DNA from: Tetrahymena thermophila SB210
Taxonomy: Eukaryota > Ciliophora > Oligohymenophorea > Hymenostomatida > Tetrahymenidae
Length of the DNA stretch: 64,000 bases
Direction of reading: 5' to 3'
Assembly: GCF_000189635.1 (NCBI RefSeq)
Contig: NW_002475996.1
Coordinates: 1 to 64,000, forward strand
Under the pieces are notes generated by a model that made no database searches, had not been told where the DNA came from, and was given only the letters and a program-made list of their open reading frames with translations. Position 1 is the stretch's first letter. Every line of letters begins with the position of its first letter. Positions 50,101 to 60,897 of the stretch are shown in pieces. The position numbers and the translations under genes were made by a program.

Positions 50101-51654
50101 GAAGACTCGAGCTTCAAGGTTCCGTTTTAAACATTTTCAATAGTATTTTATTAAACTTTGGCTATTGTATGAACGTGATAATTAGGGCACTCACTGCATT
50201 AGTAAACCTTTTATTTGATCAAAGAATTTCACTTGTTAAAAAATTTGATTAAAAAATAATCTGTTTTACCAAGCTCAACTTCTCAAGGGCTTTTTGAGAT
50301 TCGACTCCGTTGTGGTGAACTCTGAAGAAAATCTTAATATAAAAATCACTCTAAAAAGAAACAACTGGTTCTATTGAATAGTTATTCTAAGTTGCTATGT
50401 CTAAAATAGTAGAATAAATAATTCTGATTGCATTCTAATTTTATTATTTATTTATTTATTTTTAAAAAAATCAAATAAAATACAACATCTTAATTACTTC
50501 ATTTAAAGAAGCAAGTCTTATTCTAAACTTGTTATAACTGCTGTAACATTTTATAACATTAGGTCCACATAAAGTAGACATATCTGTGAACATAGCAGAA
50601 ATCATACCGCCGTTTTTAACCAATTTAATAGCCTAACGAATAGTGTCAATAGAAGAACCATACTCTTCAATATCTATAAAATCATACAACTCAGGTTAGT
50701 CATATTTATCCATGTTCTCTAAAATTTTGCTCAAATAAAAGTGGTTTGTCTCTTTATTTACAACTAATTTATCATATAAAAACTACTTAAAAAAAGTTAA
50801 TATGGATCTATTTTTTTTTCCAAAAAGTAAAAACAGGCTTTTTACATTTATTTATAATTTCTAAGATAATTGTATGAATTAATTATATAGCAGCTAAAAT
50901 AATCAATAGATATTATTAAATTATAACATTTAGATTTAATGTCTACTTATCAAAAATATTAAACTTTTATTGTTTTGCTTATAATGAAATGAATTTACTT
51001 TTAAATTTAGACATGTCAATATCATTGTAATGAGCTAATAACTTGAAGTATTCAGGGAAGTTAATATCTTTTTCAATTACTGTTATATCTTGGATATACG
51101 ATGGATCTATTTCCTTTGCGTATCTCAATGCCTTTACTCCTGAGCTTGCTTTACCTTACAAAATTCTGGCTCCTTTAAAACTCTATCCATCTTGATTTGA
51201 TAGCAATTAAAGAAGATTGTATATAAAATGATTTATTAGAATTTTATTTACTCGTGATTTCTAAATCTTTAAAATATTAATTAGCCACAAGAAGAGTGAT
51301 ATCTCTTTCTACAAGTTATACAAGATTGTAGAACATTTTAAAGTGATTTTCTTTCTTATTTACTGTTTTAGAATCAATTGCTACTTCTCCTGTCTCTTTT
51401 TTATAGTTTTCAAGTATAATCTTTATTTGTCCATCATTTAGCTCAGTTAAATTAGAAAATTTCGCTGCTTCCTTGAATTTTTATGCCAACTCCTTGTGGC
51501 TTTCTCCTAAATTATTAACTATATCATCAAATTAAATATCTCTGTAATTATTTTCTAAACTCATGAAACTCTTAGTTCCCTTTTTATAATTTATTAATGT
51601 CAGCCCATAACATTTAAAATCGAATATCGCCCTTCCTAACTTTTTAATTAGCAT
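47170..51654 (-). CDS. TRM1-family tRNA (guanine-N2)-methyltransferase homologue with altered catalytic motif
   Basis: Seen: exons 51654-51252, 51190-51013, 50807-50498, 50434-50270, 50207-50030, 49964-49709, 49652-49260 and 47281-47170 total 1995 nt, 664 residues. TRM1 signatures in order: KASSGVKALRYAKEI (SAM site, usually LSASGLRSIRYAKE); IDIEEYGSS (usually IDLDPYGSP); NGGMISAMFTDMSTL; SFQSDFYIKIFFRVH; a zinc ribbon CSECPNYH...CNVC; GPLWNQPLHNYKFV; AGYTINRSIF; and NWGPKKP. Known: TRM1 makes m2,2G26 in tRNA using SAM. Inference: the fold is clearly TRM1, but loss of Asp-Pro in the DPYG motif makes catalysis doubtful or specialised. The last exon lies beyond a 1.98-kb intron but joins in phase, adding an acidic tail and TGA. 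The boundary of exons 2 and 3 is the least certain. A broken 5' duplicate lies upstream. Confidence 0.87.
47282..49259 (-). repeat. long TRM1-like intron with ~120-160-bp repeats
   Basis: This is a 1978-nt intron, whereas the others in the gene are about 60-210 nt. A unit with GTTAATCTTAGTATATGATT, TAGATTTAAATATTAT and TTTCAAGAATAATTCC-like blocks recurs near 48030, 48299, 48418, 48569 and 48729, with weaker copies near 47631 and 48160. Confidence 0.75.
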
Positions 51655-52160
51655 TTGTTTTACTAAATTTTGCTTTCTAAACTATTCCTTTTATCTTTCT
51701 ACTTTCTACTTTGATACTTTGATATTTTATTTAATTTGTATTGATAATTAATAAACTTAACAAGCATATCCTACCAATAGAAAATTCTTTAACCACCCAT
51801 TCACAAAAGCAATAAAAAATATATACAACCAAGCAAACTAATAAGCAAACAAGCAAGCAAGAAAGAAAGAAAACAATATACAAATAAACAAACTAACAAG
51901 AAGGCAAGCAAGAAAGCAAACAATAAACAAATAAACAGATAAAAAAACAAACAAGAAAGCAAGAGCAAGAAAGTAAACAGATAAACAAATGAAAAAACAA
52001 ACAAACAAAAAAATCTAATTTATTTTAATTAGTCAAACCAAATTCAATTTATTTGATACACTTTTTAATATGTATTCTTCCTTCCTTCCTTTTAATATTT
52101 TAATGCTAATATTTTTAGATTATTTTGGAGCAACTACAAAACTATTAAGATTAGCTCCTA
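50860..52160. repeat. parental copy of a segmental duplication (pair with 52990-54150)
   Basis: The start of the TRM1-like gene (exons 1-2) plus about 500 bp of upstream DNA recurs at 52990-54150. The shared distal block includes AATATTTTAATGCTAA-type sequence followed by GATTATTTTGGAGC. This copy also holds a run of AACAAGCAAGCAAGAAAG-type repeats (51835-51980) that is much shorter in the other copy. Confidence 0.85.
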
Positions 52161-52539
52161 CATAATTTTAAATTATTTTTAAAAAATAGTTTAAATTATT
52201 TCATTTTTTATTTCATATTATCTAAACTTAAATTTTCTTCTAAAATTATTTAATACAAATTATAAATTATTATTTATGATAATTTTTTATGAAAATAAAA
52301 AAAAATATAGAAAATTTTTGGTGCTATTGTTTCAGATATTAGAAGACACCATTAAATAAAAAGTTACTTAGTAAATATATTAACTGTAATCTATTAGTTA
52401 TATAAACATAAATAAGGATATTTTTAATAAAACATAAATTGGATAAGCGAAAAAAATTTTTCATAAAAAATTATTAATATAATGTGGAGACATAAAAAAT
52501 TATTATTACAATGTATAGACATAAAAATTACTATCTAAT

Positions 52540-52730
52540 TTTTTTAATAAATAAAAATTCTATATACAAATAAGATTAGATATCTTCCTTAGCTATAGCT
52601 ATTGAGTTATACTAAAGGTTTTTCTTTAAAAATTCAAGAGCATTAATGATATCAGAATTTAATTTATTCCTTGTTTTCGTTACTAACTAAGATCCCCATT
52701 GAACTAAATACCCTATTTTAAAAAAAGAAT
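52540..52730 (-). other. short coding-like fragment, family unknown
   Basis: On the minus strand, after an acceptor-like TTTTAAAATAG, a frame reads GYLVQWGSQLVTKTRNKLNS and continues INALEFLKKNLQYNSIAIAK and EDIQSYL without TGA. It lies between the two copies of the TRM1 5' duplication and has no partner exon that I can find. It may be an isolated exon remnant or chance. Confidence 0.25.
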
Positions 52731-52989
52731 TGAAATAATTTTTTATATTTGTATATTTATTTTTATTACATTTCTGACTATATATGCTCTTGTTGCTTAA
52801 AAATAAAAATATTTTTTTTAAAGTCAAATAAATTTTTAAGTTAGTATAAATATTATGCAGAAAATAATAAACATAATTAATTTATATTTATTGGTTTTTT
52901 ACATCTAGTAAAATACATAAATAAAGTCCTTAAATGAAAATATTTATTAAATAAATGAATGAAGATTTAAATAGAGCTTTTCTAAATTA

Positions 52990-54150
52990 ATATGCATTTA
53001 TTTTTAAGATAATTTTATGAATTAATTTGATAACAACTTAAATAATTTACAGATACTATTAAATTAGAACATTTAGATTCAATGTCTACTATCAAAAATA
53101 TTAAAATTTTATTGTTTAGCTAATAATAAAATCAATTTATTTTACTTTTAAATTTAAATTTATATATTTCAATATCATTGTAATGAGCTAATAACTTGAG
53201 GTATTTAGGGAAGTTAATATTTTTTTCAATTACTGTTATATCTTTGATATATGATGGATCTATTTATTTTATGTATCTCAATCTCTTTATCACTGATCTT
53301 GATTTGCCTTTTACAAAATTTTGGCTCCTTCCTTTAGAATTCTAACATCTTTATAACACATTATGAAGATTGAATATAAATTGATTAATTAGAATTTTAC
53401 TTTCTTGTGATTTCTAAATCTTTGAAGTATTAATTAGACGCAAGAAGAGTTATATTCATTCTACGATTTATAAAAGATTGTAGAATATTTTTGAGTGATT
53501 TTCTTTCTTGTTAAATGTTTTCTAATAAATTGTTACTTCTACTGTCTCTTTTTTATATCTTTCAAGTATAATCTTCATTTATTCATCATTTAGCTTAGCT
53601 AAATTAGAGGATTTTTGCTGCTTCCTATCATTTTTATACCAACTCCCTTGTGTTTTTCTCCTAAATTGTTTACAGTATCATCGAATAAAATATTCTCTAA
53701 AGTTATGAAACTCTTAAATCCTTTTTTATAATTAATTAATGTCAGTCCATAACATTTAAAATCAAATATGGCTTTTCTTAACTTTTTAATCAGCATTTGC
53801 ATTACTAAATTTCGCTTTCTAAATTACTCTTATTAGCTTTCTACTTTCTACCATGATACTTTATTTAATTTATATTTATAATTAATAAGCTTAATAAGTA
53901 TATCCTATAAATAGAAAATTATAGAAATACCCATTTATACTTAAAAGCATTAAAAAAAAATACATATATATAAGAAAGCAATCAAACAAACAAAAAACAA
54001 AAAAAACCTAAACTAATTTAATTACACAAGCCAAATTCAATTTTTTTGTTATATTTTTTGATATGAATCTTTCCTTTTAATATTTTAATGCTAACATTTT
54101 CGGATTATTTTGGAGCCAATACCTAGAGAGACTATTAAGATTAGATTTAA
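52990..54150 (-). pseudogene. broken 5' duplicate of the TRM1-like gene
   Basis: Seen: the segment parallels 50860-52160. Its start region reads MQMLIKKLRKAIFDFKCYGL, nearly the N-terminus of the intact gene (MLIKKLGRAIFDFKCYGL), from ATG 53802. A block of about six codons (NYRDIQ) is missing and the frame then shifts, ending at TGA near 53599. The equivalent of exon 2 (about 53150-53340) has lost the frame of the SAM-site region. Nothing downstream of exon 2 is present. Inference: a dead partial duplicate that arose as a tandem segment with an offset of about 2.1 kb. Confidence 0.85.
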
Positions 54151-54650
54151 TTTTTTTGATTCTCACAGAGGTATAGTTGGAATTAATTTATTAAGTGATG
54201 GTACAAACTCATAAATTTTTTAATTCCGAACATTATTATTAAGCACACTTTCAATTATATTAGTTTTCTATATAATATTTCTTATTCGAGAACTAATTCG
54301 AAATTAAAAAATAAACACCAATTTACTTTATCAAAGTGAGTAAGATTTTATCATTTTTTATTTTTAGTGATCAAATATTTTTTGAAATCTTTTTCTATTA
54401 CATTTTGAAATAGACCTGTTTATGCTTCTAGAAAATTCACAAAATCATAAAGAATTTTTGATTATTAATTTTGACAAGATTTTATTGGAATCTTATGACT
54501 TTGATGATAGAAATCGCCAAAAATAATTTTCTTTATTAATTTTATACTTTTGCCATGAGCTTGTCATCAATTTTAAATATCCAAATACATTCATTTCCTC
54601 TTTACAATCAACTTTTCTATTTCATAAAATAACAAGCTGAAATATATTTT
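54090..54650 (-). pseudogene. decayed coding sequence, possibly a retroelement endonuclease remnant
   Basis: Seen: minus-strand frames change at least once, and a TGA interrupts otherwise coding-like sequence. Readable blocks are GNECIWIFKIDD, then (other frame) IIFGDFYHQSHKIPIKS and LYDFVNFLEAQTGLFQNVIE, then KYLITKNKK with a TGA. The same frame continues as NLTHFDKVNWCLFFNFELVL and on into the duplicated segment. Known: I-I-x-G-D-F-N/H is the core of endonuclease/exonuclease/phosphatase proteins, including the endonuclease of non-LTR retrotransposons. Inference: a dead fragment of such a protein. The Asn of GDFN is Tyr here. No reverse transcriptase motif or poly-A end was found, so this is tentative. 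Confidence 0.35.
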
Positions 54651-55561
54651 AAATAAATGTATAGAAAAGTTAATAAAATTGTAATATGTATTTTTATTTA
54701 GTCTCATAAGCTTTAAAAAATATTTAATAAAAAAATGTAAAAAGATAAATTTAATCAATCTTTTATTTCTTAAGCTTTTGCTTTAATTAAGCCTCAAAAA
54801 ATATAGAAAAATTTTAATTTATACAAATTACAGTATTTACTATTTATTCAATAATGAAAATAGAATAAATAAGGAGATTGGTTTATTAATATATTTTTTT
54901 AGAATAGTAGAAATTAATTAAAAATATTTGAAAAGGAAAACCACTAATTTTTTTAATTAATCAAAATTATTAATTTATGATCATAATTAATAAATAAATA
55001 AATAATTAATTAAAGAAATATAAATGGGAAATCAATAAAAAAAAATAGAGTAATAGAATACCTCTTTAGATATACTAGAAGATGTATCCATCATTTTTAA
55101 TTTTATTAATAATTATATAATCTTTTTTTTAAATAAAAAGTTAATAAAATCTAACTTGAAAGCTCAAACTCATATTAACTTACAGTTAAAGTAAGAAATA
55201 AATATAAATTTTAATTCATTCATATTTAATCATAAATAAATCTTTCAAAATAAACATTATTTTTTTTGATAAAAATAAATATTTTAAAACTTTCTTATTC
55301 TCATTTTTATAAATTTACAAAATTAAGAATAAATAAAACTTCATTAAGTTAATTCATTTATTCATTCATTTTTTATTCATAAATTAAATTGTTTTGCTAT
55401 TATTTATAAAATAAATAGAAATTGTACTCTTAGTAATGAATAAATTGCTAAACTTAACAATTCTTTAGTATAATGTTAAAAATTAGAATCTTTAGTACTA
55501 AATCTTAAGTAATAATTTAACTTTATTATCTTAAATATCATAATTACTTTTTGCTATCAAT
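54651..55561. other. region upstream of the plus-strand LRR gene
   Basis: No supported gene. The true first exon and promoter of the plus-strand LRR gene must lie here. An ATG at about 55437 (MNKLLNLTILQYNV) is a candidate start, but its donor phase does not fit the next exon, so I did not include it. Confidence 0.35.
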
Positions 55562-58500
55562 AGTAAGGAAAATATTTCAGATGATTAGATAAATGAATTA
55601 TATGCTAAATATCCTGGCATAAAGAATTGGGTTGAAACTGGTAATAATGTGAGGTAAATATATTTTTTATGTTAATAAATCTTAACCCTTTGACGTGGGG
55701 CTCTATATTAAAATTATAGAATATAGAGGTATCGAATTTTTTAAAAATATCTCAAATTTCCGATAAAACTGACTAAAAATTCCATCACTTTTTATAACCC
55801 TTGTTATTTCTACCATTTATAAGAACTAAAAGTTTGTTAGAATCTTGCTTTTAAAATAAAAATAAATAAATATTATTTTATATCTTTTTCTTAATTTAAT
55901 AAATTAAAATAGTTTTAATTTTATTTTATTTAAATAGCAATGATTAGATATATACCCAAATTTTGTTTTTCCAAAGTATTTTTTACAGAGAATATGAAGC
56001 TAGTCAAGAACTTAGGTAAAATAGAAATAACTAACTAACTAACTATTGGTATTTAATTGATTTATTTTTTAATTTGAAAGATAAAATGAAATTAAGGCTT
56101 AAGGAAAGATTCTATTTGAACAAACTATGAGTAATCTAATTAATCTGAACAGTTTATAGCTAAATTTAGAGTATAATTTTTTTAATTTATTTATTTATTT
56201 ATTTATTTTTAATATAATTAATTTCATCTTTCAAAAATTTTAAAAATGTTTGATTATCTAAACTAAATTATTTTCAATAATTTTTATAATAAAAGTGGAA
56301 ATTAAATTGGAGATGAAGGAGCCATTTGGATTTGCAAAGTATTACGTAGATGCAAAACACTTACGAACTTAAATCTGTAGCTTTGGTAATTTTATTTTAA
56401 TTTTATTAAAAAGTTAGTTATTTTTATTTATTTATTTATTGTATTGTATTGTTTAAAAAGAAATAAATTATTTATTAAAAATATTTGTTTGTAAAGGAAA
56501 AATAGAATGGGTGACAGAGGGATATCGAGTATTGCAGAAGGTATTAGTAGTTGTGCTAAACTGACAACTTTAACTTTAAATGCAGTGTAAATTTTATTGA
56601 TTGATTATTGTTAAAAAATTATTATTTAATATATTTAATACCTAATTTTCTAAACAAACATAAAAAAGTGAAAATTTATTTGGAAATGACGGTGCAGTTT
56701 CTTTTAGTACAACATTTGGTAGCTGTAAAATGTTGACTCATCTAGATATAAAATTCTCGTAACTAATTTTCATTTTTTTTAAGGATAAATTTAAATTAAT
56801 TATAGAAAAATTAATAAGTGCTTTAATAAGTCCTTAAATATTTTTTAAGTTGCCATTAATTTTATTTATGTATCTATCGTCTTTATATATTTTATTAGTA
56901 ACAATTAAATTGGAGAAGAAGGAGCACAGGTTATTTTTTTAGTTTTAGGTAGCTGGAAATTACTTACTAATTTAAAGTTGGCACTTTGGTAATTTTGATT
57001 TTTCATTTTTTGATAATTTAAAAAGATTTTTTTATATTTTTTTAAATATTTTTAGCAATGTTTAAAATTTTTTAAATTAATCGATTTAAGGATGATAAAT
57101 TTATTTATCAGTGTTTGATTTTTTATAATAAAAGTAACAATTATATTGGGGATGAAGGAGCATATAATTTTGGAACAGCATTAAGTAACTTATAGTTACT
57201 TATTAATTTAAAATTTCATCTTCGGTAATTTTAATTTTACAATTTTGTTATCTTTCTATCTAAAAAACTTAATTAAATTTTATTTTTGAGATTACTTTAA
57301 AACAATTAATTAATTAATTAATAATTTGATTTATTTTGTTTGAATAGAGAAAATAAAATTGGTGATAAAGCAGCAATAAATATTGGACTAGGTTTAAGTA
57401 AATGCAGTCAACTTAAGAATCTAGATATTGGAATGGAGTATATATATATCTCTTTTAATATTATTTTTAATTATATTTTTTAAAAGAAATAAATTTAAAA
57501 AATTTTAATTTTAATTTGTTTTTTATTTTTATAAATTTATTTATTATTTTTACTAATAAAAGATTAAATTAAATTGGAAATGATGGAGCTTCTGCTATTG
57601 GTCGGGCTATTGGTTAATGTAAATTCCTTGCTAATCTCTAGTTTTAGATTTAGTAACATTAATTTTATATTTATTTATTTATTTATCTATCAATAACTTG
57701 CTTATAAAAGTTTGAATTATTTTATACATTTTGAATTAATTAAATTCTAGCTAGAATAAAATTTATCAATTAAAATATTTATTTATTTTATTTTTAAAAG
57801 TCTAAATTAAATTGGAGATAATGGAGCATCAAATATTGGGTTAGGTTTGAGTAACTGCACTCAACTTACAAATTTGCATTTTAATTTAGAGTAAATTTGT
57901 TTCATTTATAACTTAAAAAAAAATTATGTAAAAGCTTTTTATTCAAACTGAATTAAAAAAACCTTAATTTTTATAAAACGTTTGTTTTAAATTTTTAATT
58001 AATAGCTAATTAATTAATTAATTTATTTATTTTGTTTGAAAAGGGATAATAAAATCGGTGATTAAGGAGCATCAAATATAGGATTAGGTTTGAGTAACTG
58101 CACTCAACTTACGAATTTACAATTTAACATTTGGTAAATTTATTTTATTTACAATTTTTTTAAAAAAATTATGTCAAGGTTTATTTATTTTTAAATCTTA
58201 ATAAAATAAACTTGAAATTTATAAATGTGTTCAATTTTTAATTAAACATGATTTGTATTTATTTATAAAAGCGGAAATTAAATTGAAGATGATGGAGCTT
58301 CTAGTATTGGTACAGCTCTTGGTAGATGCAAATTCCTTACTTATCTCTATTTTGATGTTTCGTAAAATAATTTTATATTTATTTATTTATTTATTGATTG
58401 ATTGATAACTAAAAAAAATTAGAATTATTTTTTATTTTGATTTAAATATTAAAACAAATTTAAATAATAATAAATATATTTATTTATTTTGTTTAAAAAA

Positions 58501-60852
58501 CAACAATAAAATCAGTAATAAAAAGACATAAGATATTGGATTAAGTTTGAATAACTCTACTCAACTTACAAATTTAAAATTTAATATAAGATAAATAAAT
58601 AAATTTATTTCATTAATAATTTTTTTAAAAAAATTATGTCATAAATTTTTATTTGAAGTGAATTAATTAAAAAAACAATTAATTTATAAAATGTCTTAAA
58701 TTTTTAATTAAATGCTATTTTCATTAATGAAAGTAAAAATTAAATTGGGGATGATGGAACTTCTACTATTGGTACAGCTCTTGGTAACTGCAAGTACCTT
58801 ACTTATCTCAACTTTTCAATTTCGTAAAATAATTTTATTTATTTATTGATAACTAAAAAAAGTTTGAATTATTTTATATATTTTGATTTAAATGTCAAAC
58901 CAAAGTTAAATAGTTAATAAATTGTTTTATTTGAAAAGTGAAAATAAAATTGGTGATAAAGGAGCATAAGATATTGGATTAGGTTTGAGTAATTGTACTT
59001 AACTTACAAATTTAGTATTTAGCATAAGGTAAATTTATTTCGTTTATAACTTTGAAAAAAAAAATAATGTTAAAACAAACTTTTTATTGAACTGAATTAA
59101 AAAAACTTTAGATTATAAAATGTATTAAATTTTTAATTAAACATCATTTTCTTTTATAAAAGCTCAAATTATATTATGGATGATGGAGCTTCTATAATTG
59201 GTAAAGCACTTGGTAACTGCAAATTCCTTACTAATCTCAATTTTAATATTTCGTAAAAATAATTAATTAATTAATTAATTATATATTTATTTTTTTACTT
59301 AAAAAGTCTGAATTATTTTATATATTTTGATTTAAGCGTTAAAATGGTTTAAAGTTTTAATTAAATATGATTTTCATTTATTAAAGTAAGAATTAAATTG
59401 GGGATGATGGAGCTTCTACTATTGGTAGAGCACTTTGTAACTGCAAACTCCTTACTTATCTCTATTTTAATATTTCGTAAAATTTATTATAAATTTATTT
59501 TTTCATTTCTTAAAAAAGTCTGAATTATTTTATTTATATTTTGTTTAAAAAGGGAAAATAAAATCGGTAATAAAGGAGCCTAAAATATTGGATTAGGTTT
59601 GAGTAACTGTACTCAACTTACAAATTTACAATTTGATATAAGGTAAATAAATAAATAAATAAATTTATTATTAACTTTTTTAAAAAATCAAGTCAAAACT
59701 TTTTATTTAAATTGAGTCAAAAATTAATTATAAAATGTCTGTTTTAATTTTTTAATTAAATTTAATTTACATTTATAAAAGCGATAATTAAATTGGGGAT
59801 CATGGAGCTTCTACTATTGGAACAGCACTTTTTAACTGCAAATTCCTTACTAATCTCATTTTTTATATTTCGTAAAATTAATTATTTATTTTTTTATTTC
59901 ATAAAAAAGTTTGAATTATTTTATTTTTTTATTTTGATTTAAATATCAAAACAAAATAAAATAGTTTGTAAGTTGATTTATATATATTGTTTAAAAAGGG
60001 GAAATAAAATTGGTGATTAAGGAGCATCAAATATTGGATTAGGTTTGAGTAACTGTACTCAACTTACAAATTTACAATTTGGGATAAGGTAAATAAATAA
60101 ATAAATAAATTTATTTCATTAATCATTTTATTATGTCAAACCTTTAGATTTAAACTGAATTAAAAAAACATTAGATAATTTATAAAATGTCTTAAATTTT
60201 TAATTAATTGTGATTTTCATTTATTAAAGTAAAAATTAAATTTGGGATGATGGAGCTTCTACTATTGGTACAGCACTTTGTAACTACAAATTCCTTACTA
60301 ATCTCATTTTTGATATTTCGTAAAACTAATTAATTATATATTTAGGGGGGGTGGTTATATGGTATTCCTTACGTGGAGGGAGATTTTATATTGTAGTTTT
60401 AAAGTACTACATAATTAGAGGAGTACTATGTAACCACCCCCCTATATTTATTTACTTTTTCATTACTTAAAAATGTTTGAATTACTTTATTTATATATAT
60501 ATATATTTTGATTTAAATTTCAAAACAAAATAAAATAGTTAATAAATTTATTTATTTATTTATTTTGTTTGTTTGAAAAGGGGAAATAGAATCGGTGATA
60601 AAGGAGCATTTGATATTGCATTAGGTTTGAGTAACTGTACTCAACTTACCAATTTAAAATTTGAGATAGGGTAAATAAATTTATTTCATTTATAACTCTA
60701 TTAAGTCAAAGCTTTATATTCAAACTGAATTCAAAAACACTTTTAATTTATAAAATGTCTGTCTTAAATTTTTAATTAAAAGTAATTTACATTTATAAAA
60801 GTGATGATTTAATTAGGGATGATGGAGCTTCTACAATTAGTAGAGCTCTTGG

Positions 60853-60897
<45 letters not shown>

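Noticed and set aside
51801-52004. Leu/Phe/Cys-rich minus-strand frame
   Set aside because: It is produced by AACAAGCAAGCAAGAAAG-type simple repeats and has no start or splice context.
60343-60444. Telomere-like addition because of the G7 and C6 runs
   Set aside because: The runs are single, in inverted orientation and part of a wider inverted repeat. There is no tandem GGGGTT.
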